From Amycolatopsis tucumanensis (lineage in GTDB: Bacteria; Actinomycetota; Actinomycetes; Mycobacteriales; Pseudonocardiaceae), in assembly GCF_021654135.1 (NCBI RefSeq), contig NZ_JAKGSD010000001.1, positions 186,001 to 250,000 of the forward strand: 64,000 bases of DNA. The letters run 5' to 3'. Under the pieces are notes generated by a model. It saw only the letters and a list, made by a program, of their open reading frames with translations, was not told the origin of the DNA and searched no databases. Below, one piece after another: positions 25,805 to 33,611 of this stretch. Every line of letters begins with the position of its first letter. Positions within the stretch are counted from its first letter, which is position 1. The position numbers were made by a program, and so were the translations under genes.

Positions 25805-26139
25805 GTGATCGAAATCCGCAACTTCCTCCGCCGCAAGGACGGCACCTTCGACCCACTCCTCGCGACCTCGGATCCGCCGGAGGACCCCCTCTACGTCGAG
25901 GGCGCCATCGAGCTGGTGATCGACGGCGTCGAGCATGGGCTTGGCGCAGGCGGATCTCTCGGCGCTCAGGTCCTCCATCAGTTCCGTCCCCTACGGACGT
26001 CCGCCGCACCTCGTGGCCATGGCACGCGCTCGGCCTGTTGAGCGCGCTGCTGCCGGAGAACGCCGAGGACTACCGGCACGATCTGTCCCAGCTGCCTCCC
26101 GAGAGGTCCACATCAGACCGGGGCACGTACCCGGGGTAA
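25805..26139 (+). pseudogene. broken small gene (N- and C-terminal parts in different frames)
   Basis: A GTG at 25805 begins IEIRNFLRRKDGTFDPLL and stays sensible to about 25935 (ELVIDGVE). After that the frame yields unrelated residues and stops at 26041. In another frame, 26020-26139 reads GLLSALLPENAEDYRHDLSQL and ends at TAA. From memory, actinomycete homologues of about 140-150 residues join such an N-terminus to such a C-terminus, with a middle section missing here. An internal deletion plus frameshift is inferred. Confidence 0.6.
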
Positions 26140-26190
26140 GAGGCGTTCGGCCCTAGCCGGGGTGGTCGTGGACCGGGTGGGATCGGGCCG

Positions 26191-28515
26191 GTGCAGACCG
26201 ATTTCACCGCCGTGCCGGACTGGTTTTCCTGGGAGAACAGCGGCGCGTCGATCGCCACCGCGGGCGGGGACGTCGTGCTCCTGATGGTCGACAACCCGCC
26301 CGGCCGGAACGCCGCCTTCTACCGCCTCGGGCGGGGGCTCGACGACACCGGCGCCCTGACCGGCGGGTGGACGGCCTGGCAGCCCGTGCCCGACTGGTTC
26401 TCCTGGGAGAACGACGCGGCCGGGGTCGCCGTGGCCGACGTGAACGGCGACGGCGAACCCGACCTGATCGTCTACCTGATCGACGCGCCGGACGGCCCGA
26501 ACCAGGCCTTCTACCGCGTCGGCTGGTCGCTCGACCGCGACACCGGCGCGGTCACCGGCGGCTGGACGCCCTGGCAGCCGGTGCCGGACTGGTTCGCCTG
26601 GCTCAACGCCGGCGGGGACATCACCGTCGCCCGCACCGCCGCCGGCCCGCAGCTCGTCGTGCTCATGGTCGACGCGCCCGAGGGCGCCAACGCCGGTTTC
26701 TACCGCAGCGGCACCCTGAACCCGGACGGCGTGGTGACGGACTGGCGACCGTGGCGAGCCGTGCCCGACTGGGGGTTCTGGGACAACCAGGGCGCGGCCG
26801 TCGCGGTCGCCGACCTCGACGGGGACGGCAACGACGAGCTGATCGTCCTGACCGTCGACAACCCGGCAGGCCAGAACCGCGCGCTGTGCACGATCGGCTG
26901 GCGGCTCGACGACGACGTGCGGCCCGCGGACGGCTGGGGACCGTGGATCCCCGTGCCGGACTGGGGGTTCTGGGAGAACCAGGGCTGCGGCCTCGCCGTC
27001 GCCGGGGTCGGCGGCGAACCGCACTTCGTCGTGCTGGCCGTGGACGACCCGGCCGGGCAGAACGCCGCGCTGCACCGGTTGCTGCACCCGCTCACCGACC
27101 TGCACATGGCGCCCGACATGGGGGTGTGGCGCCTGCTGGAACGCGACTCCGGCACCCTCGCCGTGCACGCCGCGTTGCTGCGCACCGGGGACGTGCTGTT
27201 CTTCGCCGGGTCGAGCAACGACCCCGACCGGCACCACGCGCACCTCTACGGCACCACGGTCTGGCACTACCCCGGCGAGGAGGTCGAGCAGCCGCACACG
27301 CCGGTCGACCTGTTCTGCGTCGGCCACGCGTTCCTGCCCGACGGCCGGCTCCTCGCCGCCGGCGGCACCGGGCAGTACGACCCGTTCCTCGGCCTGCGGC
27401 AGTCGATCGCGTTCGACCCCGACACCCTGACCTGGACGGCGCAACCGGACATGGCGGGCGGCCGGTGGTACCCGTCGCTGCTCGCGCTGGGGGACGGGCG
27501 GGTCCTCGCCGTCGCCGGGCTCGACGAGACCGGCATGCTCAACACGGTCCCCGAGGTCTACACCGAAGGCGCGGGCTGGACCACCCGGCCCGGGTCGGCG
27601 CACTGGCCCATGTACGGGCACCTGTTCCTGCTCGCCGACGGCCGCGTGTTCTACAGCGGCGGCCAGTACGGCAGCAACAACGGGGTGCGGCCGGGCGTGT
27701 GGGACCTCGCTGCCAACGCGGTGACCGACGTCCCGGGCCTGCCCGACGCGGGGCTGCGCAACCAGTCGGCGAGCGTGCTGCTGCCGCCCGCGCAGGACCA
27801 GCGGGTGATGATCGCCGGTGGCGGGCCGTGGGACATGCACGACCGCTCCGGTGCGACCGCGTCGGCCGCCATCGCGGACCTGTCCGCCGCCGCGCCCCGC
27901 TACACGCCCGCGGCTGACCTGCACATGGCCCGGATGCACCTGTGCGCGACACTGCTGCCGGACCGGACCGTGCTGGTCAACGGCGGTTCGATGATGGAGG
28001 AGCACGCGGACGCGGCGGCGCTGGAGGCCGAGATCTTCGACCCGGTGAGCGGCACGTGGACGATGGCCGCGGAGAGCCGGGTGCCGCGGCTGTACCACTC
28101 GGTGGCGCTGCTGGTGCCGGACGGCAAGGTCGTGACCGCCGGCTCCAACCCGGCGCGCAAGACCGAGGAGATGCGCATCGAGGTGTTCTGGCCGCCGTAC
28201 CTGTTCGCCGGCCCGCGCCCGCTGGTCGTCGTGACCACGCCCGAGGTGCACTACGGCGGGACGCTGGAGGCCGACGTGCCGGACGCGGCGGACATCGCGA
28301 GCGCGTCGCTGATCCGCCCCGGCGCCACGACCCACTCCAGCGAGCTGGAACAGCGGCTGGTGGACCTGCCGGTGACCGTGGCCGGGACGGACCGGCTCCG
28401 GATGCGGCTGCCCGGCTCGCCGGAACTGGCGCCGCCGGGCTGGTACCTGCTGACGGTGGTGAACCACGCGGGTGTTCCGTCACCCGCGGTGTGGGTGCGG
28501 CTGAGCCCCGGGTGA
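26191..28515 (+). CDS. galactose/glyoxal oxidase-like protein with N-terminal repeats
   Basis: 774 residues. The N-terminal ~300 residues hold five repeats of about 60 residues, each starting with a PDWxxWxN motif (for example VPDWFSWEN), and two have Asp-rich DVNGDGEPD or DLDGDGND loops of FG-GAP type. A kelch-like propeller follows and then a C-terminal DUF1929 early-set domain (from about IEVFWPPYLF). Copper-radical oxidase ligands are recognisable: Cys in DLFCVGH, Tyr in GRWYPS, Tyr-His in LYHSV and His in TTHSSE. No signal peptide is visible, which is unusual because this family is normally exported. Confidence 0.82.
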   Translation: MQTDFTAVPDWFSWENSGASIATAGGDVVLLMVDNPPGRNAAFYRLGRGLDDTGALTGGWTAWQPVPDWFSWENDAAGVAVADVNGDGEPDLIVYLIDAPDGPNQAFYRVGWSLDRDTGAVTGGWTPWQPVPDWFAWLNAGGDITVARTAAGPQLVVLMVDAPEGANAGFYRSGTLNPDGVVTDWRPWRAVPDWGFWDNQGAAVAVADLDGDGNDELIVLTVDNPAGQNRALCTIGWRLDDDVRPADGWGPWIPVPDWGFWENQGCGLAVAGVGGEPHFVVLAVDDPAGQNAALHRLLHPLTDLHMAPDMGVWRLLERDSGTLAVHAALLRTGDVLFFAGSSNDPDRHHAHLYGTTVWHYPGEEVEQPHTPVDLFCVGHAFLPDGRLLAAGGTGQYDPFLGLRQSIAFDPDTLTWTAQPDMAGGRWYPSLLALGDGRVLAVAGLDETGMLNTVPEVYTEGAGWTTRPGSAHWPMYGHLFLLADGRVFYSGGQYGSNNGVRPGVWDLAANAVTDVPGLPDAGLRNQSASVLLPPAQDQRVMIAGGGPWDMHDRSGATASAAIADLSAAAPRYTPAADLHMARMHLCATLLPDRTVLVNGGSMMEEHADAAALEAEIFDPVSGTWTMAAESRVPRLYHSVALLVPDGKVVTAGSNPARKTEEMRIEVFWPPYLFAGPRPLVVVTTPEVHYGGTLEADVPDAADIASASLIRPGATTHSSELEQRLVDLPVTVAGTDRLRMRLPGSPELAPPGWYLLTVVNHAGVPSPAVWVRLSPG

Positions 28516-28543
28516 TCCCACCCCTCACGGAGATCACCCGGGG
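28506..28543. terminator. bidirectional terminator
   Basis: Perfect 12-bp stem CCCCGGGTGATC (28506-28517) and GATCACCCGGGG (28532-28543) with a 14-nt loop. It overlaps the oxidase stop codon and faces the convergent glpD end at 28550. Confidence 0.75.
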
Positions 28544-28549
28544 CGGGTC

Positions 28550-30235
28550 TCAGCCCAGTGCCGGCACCGCCAGGCGGCGTTCGTTCGCCGTCGCGTCGTC
28601 GGGCGCTTCCTGCGCGGTGCGTTCCGCCTCGACGCGCGCCCGGTAGTGCGCCACCTCGCGGTCGCGCCGGTCGGCGGTCCAGCCCAGCTCCGGGGCGATC
28701 AGGTCGGCCACCGCCGGGGCCGCCGCCAGCCCGCGGTCCCGCTGCTCGATCGAGATCCGCGTCCGCCGCGTGAGCACGTCCTCCAGGTGCAGCGCGCCTT
28801 CGTGCGTCACCGCGTACACCGCCTCGGCCTTCAGGTAGTCCGGCGCGCCCGGGATCTCCTCGCCCAGCTCCGGCCGCTCAGCGACCAGCGCGAGGACCTC
28901 CTCGACGGCCGTGCCGTACCGGCCCAGCAGGTGCTCGATCCGCGCCACCGGCAGACCCGCCCGCCGCGCGAGCGCGTACCGGCCCTCCCAGACCTCCGCG
29001 TACCCGCGCGCGCCCACGATCGGCAGCTTGTCCGTCCACGACGGCGGCGCCGGGCGGTCCACATCGGACATCGCCGCGTCGACGGCGTCGGCGGCCATCA
29101 CCCGGTACGTCGTGTACTTCCCGCCGGCCACGACCACCAGGCCCGGCACCGGGTGCGCCACCGCGTGCTCCCGCGACAGCTTCGTGGTCGCGGTCGCCTT
29201 CGCCGCCAGCAGCGGCCGCAGCCCGGCGTACACGCCCTCGATGTCGTCGTGCGTCAACGGCTTGCGCAGCACCGCGTTCACGTGGTCGAGCACGTAGTCC
29301 ACGTCCGCGCGGCTGGCCGCCGGGTGCTCGCGGTCCAGGTCCCACTCGGTGTCCGTGGTGCCGACGATCCAGTGCGGGCCCCACGGGATCACGAACAGCA
29401 CGCTCTTCTCGGTGCGCAGGATCAGCCCGGTGTCCAGGTCGATCTTCTCCCGCGGCACCACCAGGTGGATGCCCTTCGACGCGCGCACCGTGAACGGCTT
29501 CTCGATGCCGGCGGCCTCGGCGATGTCGTCGCTCCACACCCCGGTCGCGGCGATCACCACGCGCGCCCGCACGGTGATCTCCGCGCCGCTCTCCCGGTCC
29601 GTGACCCGCGCGCCCACGACCCGCTCGCCCTCGCGGACCAGCGAGGTCACGCGCGTCCTGGTGACCACCGCCGCGCCCTGGTCGGCGGCCGTGCGCGCGA
29701 TCATCATGGTGTGCCGGGCGTCGTCGACCTGCGCGTCGTAGTACTGGATCGCGCCGATCAGCGCGTCGTCGGCCAGGCCGGGCGCCACCTCGAACGCGCG
29801 CCGCCGGCTCAGGTGGCGGTGCCGCGGCAGCGCCCGCGCCCCGCCGAGCGTGTCGTACAACGTCACCCCGGCTCCGATGTAGCCGCGCTCCCAGACCCGG
29901 TGCTGGAGCGGCACCAGGAACTTCACCGGCCGCACCAGGTGCGGGGCCAGGGTGCGCAGCAGCAGCCCGCGTTCCCGCAGCGCTTCCCGCACCAGCTTGA
30001 AGTCCAGCTGCTCCAGGTAACGCAGCCCGCCGTGGATCAGCTTGCTCGACCGGCTGGACGTGCCCGCGGCCAGGTCGCGGGCCTCGACCAGGGCGACCGA
30101 CAGCCCGCGCGAGGCCGCGTCCAGCGCGGCGCCCGCGCCGGTCACGCCGCCACCGACGACGAGCACGTCGAACTCTTCGTTCGCCAGCCGCCGCAGCGCG
30201 TCGCCGCGGTAGGCGGGGGACAGGGGTTGGGACAC
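28550..30235 (-). CDS. glpD: glycerol-3-phosphate dehydrogenase
   Basis: 561 residues, GlpD family. The FAD site GGGVTGAG is at residues 28-35 and the GlpD signature SSRSSKLIHGGLRYLEQ follows near residue 65. GTTDTEWD and the C-terminal DAO_C domain (VADLIAPELGW) are also present. It oxidises sn-glycerol 3-phosphate to DHAP at the membrane and passes electrons to the quinone pool. GTG 30235 has GAGGAG upstream. It is the last gene of the glpF-glpK-glpD operon, separated from glpK by a large hairpin. Confidence 0.95.
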   Translation of the reverse strand: MSQPLSPAYRGDALRRLANEEFDVLVVGGGVTGAGAALDAASRGLSVALVEARDLAAGTSSRSSKLIHGGLRYLEQLDFKLVREALRERGLLLRTLAPHLVRPVKFLVPLQHRVWERGYIGAGVTLYDTLGGARALPRHRHLSRRRAFEVAPGLADDALIGAIQYYDAQVDDARHTMMIARTAADQGAAVVTRTRVTSLVREGERVVGARVTDRESGAEITVRARVVIAATGVWSDDIAEAAGIEKPFTVRASKGIHLVVPREKIDLDTGLILRTEKSVLFVIPWGPHWIVGTTDTEWDLDREHPAASRADVDYVLDHVNAVLRKPLTHDDIEGVYAGLRPLLAAKATATTKLSREHAVAHPVPGLVVVAGGKYTTYRVMAADAVDAAMSDVDRPAPPSWTDKLPIVGARGYAEVWEGRYALARRAGLPVARIEHLLGRYGTAVEEVLALVAERPELGEEIPGAPDYLKAEAVYAVTHEGALHLEDVLTRRTRISIEQRDRGLAAAPAVADLIAPELGWTADRRDREVAHYRARVEAERTAQEAPDDATANERRLAVPALG

Positions 30236-30260
30236 GGCTCTCTCCTCTTTTCCAAGCGTG

Positions 30261-30328
30261 GTGCCGGAGCGGCGAGCCGCGTGTGGCGGCGCCTTGGGCG
30301 GGCGCCGCCACGCAGGCCGCTCCGGCAC
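30261..30328 (-). other. nested perfect hairpin between glpK and glpD
   Basis: The outer arms GTGCCGGAGCGGC (30261-30273) and GCCGCTCCGGCAC (30316-30328) are perfect. Within them GTGGCGGCGCC (30283-30293) and GGCGCCGCCAC (30301-30311) form a second perfect stem with a 7-nt loop. This 24-bp double stem could terminate part of the transcripts or stabilise the upstream glpFK mRNA, lowering glpD expression (inference). Confidence 0.6.
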
Positions 30329-30333
30329 GGGAT

Positions 30334-31845
30334 TCACTCGACGTCGACCCAGTCGAGGGTGCGGCCGACGGCCTTCTGCCAGCCGGCGTACCCCTCGGCG
30401 CGCTGGGCGTCGTTCCACGACGGCTCCCAGCGCCGGTCCTCGTTCCAGTTCTGTTCCAGCTCGTCGGTCGACTGCCAGAACCCGGCGGCCAGCCCGGCCG
30501 CGTAGGCGGCCCCGAGCGCGGTGGTCTCGGCGACGACCGGCCGGGACACCGGAACGCCGAGGATGTCCGCCTGCAGCTGCATGCACAGCTCGTTCGCGGT
30601 GACGCCGCCGTCGACGCGCAGCACGTCGAGCGTGACGCCGGAGTCGTTCTGCATGGCCTCCACGACGTCGCGCGTCTGGTAGCAGATCGATTCCAGGGTG
30701 GCGCGCGCCAGGTGGGCGTTGGTGGTGGCGCGGGTCAGGCCGACGATCGCGCCGCGGGCGTCGGACCGCCAGTACGGCGCGAACAGCCCGGAGAACGCCG
30801 GGACGAAGTAGATCCCGCCGTTGTCCTCGACCTGCCGGGCCAGCGTCTCGCTCTGCGAGGCGCCGCTGATGATGCCGAGCTGGTCGCGCAGCCACTGCAC
30901 GGCCGACCCGGTGACCGCGATGGAGCCTTCCAGCGCGTACACCGGCTTGTCGTCGCCGAACTGGTAGCACAGCGTGGTGAGCAGCCCGTGCTTCGACCGC
31001 ACCAGCTCGTGGCCGGTGTTGAGCAGCAGGAAGTTGCCGGTGCCGTAGGTGTTCTTGGCCTCGCCGGGCCGGAAGCACACCTGGCCGACGGTGGCCGCCT
31101 GCTGGTCGCCCAGCACGCCGGTGATCGCGATCTCGCCACCGAGCGGCCCGTCGGCGCGGGTGGTGCCGAAGTGGCCGGACGACGGCTTGATCTCCGGCAG
31201 CATCCGCCGCGGGATGCCGAAGAACGACAGCAGCTCGTCGTCCCAGTCCAGCTTCTCCAGGTCCATCAGCATGGTGCGGGAGGCGTTGGTGACGTCGGTG
31301 ACGTGCGCGCCGCCGTCCACCCCGCCGGTGAGGTTCCAGATCAGCCAGCTGTCAGTGGTGCCGAACAGGGCGTCGCCGTTCTCCGCGTCGGCCCGGACCC
31401 CGTCGACGTTCTCCAGGATCCACTGCAGCTTGCCGCCGGAGAAGTACGTGGCGGGCGGCAGGCCGGCCTTGCGGCGGATCACCTCGCCCTGGCCGCCGCG
31501 CTCCAGCGCGGAGGCGATGCGGTCGGTGCGGGTGTCCTGCCAGACGATGGCGTTGGTGTAGGGGCGGCCGGTGCGCCGGTTCCACACCACGGTGGTCTCG
31601 CGCTGGTTGGTGATGCCGAGCGCGGCCAGGTCGGCGACCGTCAGGTTGGCCTTGGTCAGCGCGCTCGCGATCACCGCGCGGGTGCGCTCCCAGATCTCGG
31701 TGGGGTTGTGCTCGACCCAGCCCGGGCGGGGCAGGATCTGCTCGTGCTCCAGCTGGTGGCGGGCGATCTCGTTGCCGCCGTGGTCGAAGATCATGAACCG
31801 GGTGCTGGTGGTGCCCTGGTCGACGGCACCGACGAAATCGGGCAT
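30334..31845 (-). CDS. glpK: glycerol kinase
   Basis: 503 residues, normal GlpK length. ATP-site DQGTTSTR is at 9-16, the FGGY family block around [20 protein letters not shown] is followed by GDQQAA and YGTGNF, and the C-terminal signature begins [15 protein letters not shown]. It phosphorylates glycerol to sn-glycerol 3-phosphate. ATG 31845 is chosen since AAGGAG lies 5 bases upstream; a GTG two codons earlier abuts the ribosome site. It stands 18 bp behind glpF, and a second kinase is encoded across the divergent regulator. Confidence 0.96.
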   Translation of the reverse strand: MPDFVGAVDQGTTSTRFMIFDHGGNEIARHQLEHEQILPRPGWVEHNPTEIWERTRAVIASALTKANLTVADLAALGITNQRETTVVWNRRTGRPYTNAIVWQDTRTDRIASALERGGQGEVIRRKAGLPPATYFSGGKLQWILENVDGVRADAENGDALFGTTDSWLIWNLTGGVDGGAHVTDVTNASRTMLMDLEKLDWDDELLSFFGIPRRMLPEIKPSSGHFGTTRADGPLGGEIAITGVLGDQQAATVGQVCFRPGEAKNTYGTGNFLLLNTGHELVRSKHGLLTTLCYQFGDDKPVYALEGSIAVTGSAVQWLRDQLGIISGASQSETLARQVEDNGGIYFVPAFSGLFAPYWRSDARGAIVGLTRATTNAHLARATLESICYQTRDVVEAMQNDSGVTLDVLRVDGGVTANELCMQLQADILGVPVSRPVVAETTALGAAYAAGLAAGFWQSTDELEQNWNEDRRWEPSWNDAQRAEGYAGWQKAVGRTLDWVDVE

Positions 31846-31863
31846 GGTCACTCCTTCGTGAAC

Positions 31864-32679
31864 TCAGGCGGTGGGCTCGAGGGCCTTGGCGGGCCCGATG
31901 TCCTCGGTGCGGGGCAGGTGGCGGCTGATGAAGTACTTGTAGATCGCGCCGCCGATGACCGCGCCGACGATCGGCGCGACGATCGGGACCCACCAGTACG
32001 GGTTGCCGTACTGGTCGCTCCACGCGGTGTCGTAGCCGGTCAGCCAGGACGCCAGGCGCGGGCCGAAGTCGCGGGCCGGGTTGATGGCGTAGCCGGCGTT
32101 GGTGCCCCAGGCCATGCCGATCGCGACGACCAGGAAGCCGACGACGACCGGGCCGAGGTTGGCCGCGGGCGCGGTGTTGCGCAGGTCGGTGATGGCGAAG
32201 ATGACCAGCGCCAGGATCGCGGTGCCGATCACCTGGTCGCGGAAGGCGCCCCAGTCGCCGACCGGCAGTGTGCCGTTGCCCGGCAGGGTGGAGAACACGC
32301 CCTGGGTCTTGATGGTCAGGCCCGGGTCGACGGCGTTCAGGACCTCGGTGTAGTTCCAGCGCACCAGCAGCGCGGCGACGAACGCGCCCGCGGTCTGGGC
32401 CAGCGCGTAGGGTGCGACCTTGCGCCAGGAGAAGCCCTGGAACACGGCGAGCGCGACGGTGATCGCGGGGTTGAGGTGGGCGCCGCTGATCCGCGAGGCG
32501 ACGTAGACGCCCAGCGTGACGCCGATGCCCCAGGCCCAGGCGATGCTGTCGTGGTCCCCGATGCCGGCGGCCGACACCTGGGCCACCACCCCGCATCCGA
32601 ACAGGATGAGGATCATCGTCCCCACGAACTCGGCGGCGAGTTCGCCGGCGAGTCCGCGGGCCTTGAGGCTTCGCGTCAT
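31864..32679 (-). CDS. glpF: glycerol facilitator (aquaglyceroporin)
   Basis: 271 residues, six TM segments plus two half-helices. The NPA boxes are AHLNPAITVA (Asn70) and AINPARDFGPR; the Asp after the second NPA box is the glyceroporin hallmark. It lets glycerol diffuse in. ATG 32679 is preceded by GGAGGA. It is the first gene of the glp operon, divergent from the IclR-type regulator with two operator-like sites in the gap. Confidence 0.95.
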   Translation of the reverse strand: MTRSLKARGLAGELAAEFVGTMILILFGCGVVAQVSAAGIGDHDSIAWAWGIGVTLGVYVASRISGAHLNPAITVALAVFQGFSWRKVAPYALAQTAGAFVAALLVRWNYTEVLNAVDPGLTIKTQGVFSTLPGNGTLPVGDWGAFRDQVIGTAILALVIFAITDLRNTAPAANLGPVVVGFLVVAIGMAWGTNAGYAINPARDFGPRLASWLTGYDTAWSDQYGNPYWWVPIVAPIVGAVIGGAIYKYFISRHLPRTEDIGPAKALEPTA

Positions 32680-32721
32680 TGCTTCCTCCACAAAGGACCG
32701 GTTCCCCCATTGGTGACGCCG

Positions 32722-32751
32722 AAGCTATGACCGGCGGTGAGACCGCGGCAA
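32722..32751 (-). promoter_or_regulatory. probable glpF promoter
   Basis: Read leftward, TTGCCG (plus-strand 32746-32751) and TAGCTT (plus-strand 32722-32727) are spaced by 18 bp and would start transcription about 35 bp before glpF. The first regulator site lies just upstream of the -35. Confidence 0.45.
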
Positions 32752-32759
32752 CGCGCGGT

Positions 32760-32806
32760 GGTCGGCATTGTCGAACACTCGGAAGTGCGGTTCGACATTG
32801 TCGAAC
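32760..32806. promoter_or_regulatory. two IclR-type operators between glpF and its regulator
   Basis: A perfect inverted repeat GTTCGAC-att-GTCGAAC (32790-32806) and a 2-mismatch copy GGTCGGC-att-GTCGAAC (32760-32776) lie exactly 30 bp apart, about three helical turns. The perfect copy covers the -35 of the regulator gene. Size and symmetry fit an IclR-family dimer site, comparable with GylR control of glycerol genes in Streptomyces. Confidence 0.7.
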
Positions 32807-32827
32807 CCGGTGCGGGCGCGTTAGGGT
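32798..32827 (+). promoter_or_regulatory. leaderless-type promoter of IclR gene
   Basis: TTGTCG (32798-32803) and TAGGGT (32822-32827) are spaced by 18 bp; the -10 ends 7 bases before GTG 32835 and no ribosome site intervenes. Operator overlap with the -35 predicts autorepression. Confidence 0.55.
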
Positions 32828-32834
32828 CCCCGCT

Positions 32835-33596
32835 GTGCCGGGTCCCATCCAGTCCATCGAGCGCGCCGCCGCGATCCTCCGGCTGCTGGCGCGTGGTTCC
32901 GGGCGCCTCGGCGTCGTGGAGATCGCCGAGTCGCTGGAGCTGGCCAAGGGCACCGCGCACGGCATCCTGCGCACCCTGGCCGGCGTCGGGTTCGTCGAGC
33001 AGGACCGCGACACCGGCAAGTACCAGCTCGGCGCCGCCCTGCTGCACCTGGGCAGCAGCCACCTCGACGTGAACGAGCTGCGGTCGCGGGCGATCAACTG
33101 GGCCGACGCGCTGGCCGCCCGCAGCGGCGAGGCGGTGCGGATCGGCGCGCCGCTGGAGGGCCGGGTGCTGGTGGTGCACCACGTGTTCCGCCCGGACGAC
33201 AGCCCGCAGACCCTGGACGTCGGCGGGATGCTGCCGCTGCACGCCACCGCGCTGGGCAAGGTGCTGCTCGCCTACGACGCCGCGCTGCTGGCGTCCTGGC
33301 GCGCGGCCGGGCCGGAGGCCTACACCCGCCGGACCCTGCCGCCGTCCGCGGTCGCCCGCGCGCTGGCCGAGGTGCGTCGGGCCGGATGGGCGGCCGAGCG
33401 CGGTGAGATGGTGCCGGGCGAGGCCGGGATCGCCGCGCCCATCCGCGGGCACGGTGGCATCGTGGTCGGCGCGATCGGCGTGTCCGGCGCCGAGGACCGG
33501 ATCTGCGAGCCGAGCGGGCACCCGAAACCGCGGCTGCTGGAGCAGGTCCGCGACGCGGCCAGGGCGGTTTCGCGCGACCTCGTCGCGTCCCGGTGA
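32835..33596 (+). CDS. IclR-family regulator of glycerol genes (GylR-like)
   Basis: 253 residues. The N-terminal winged HTH (SIERAAAILRLLARG, then VVEIAESLELAKGTAHGILRTL) is followed by the IclR effector domain (LPLHATALGKVLLAY and the APIRGHGG region). GylR of Streptomyces, an IclR protein, represses the glycerol operon; synteny with glpFKD supports the same job here. It is divergent from glpF and lies 15 bp upstream of the second glycerol kinase gene, so it is co-transcribed with that kinase. Confidence 0.88.
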   Translation: MPGPIQSIERAAAILRLLARGSGRLGVVEIAESLELAKGTAHGILRTLAGVGFVEQDRDTGKYQLGAALLHLGSSHLDVNELRSRAINWADALAARSGEAVRIGAPLEGRVLVVHHVFRPDDSPQTLDVGGMLPLHATALGKVLLAYDAALLASWRAAGPEAYTRRTLPPSAVARALAEVRRAGWAAERGEMVPGEAGIAAPIRGHGGIVVGAIGVSGAEDRICEPSGHPKPRLLEQVRDAARAVSRDLVASR

Positions 33597-33611
33597 GGAG
33601 GAGGTGATCCG

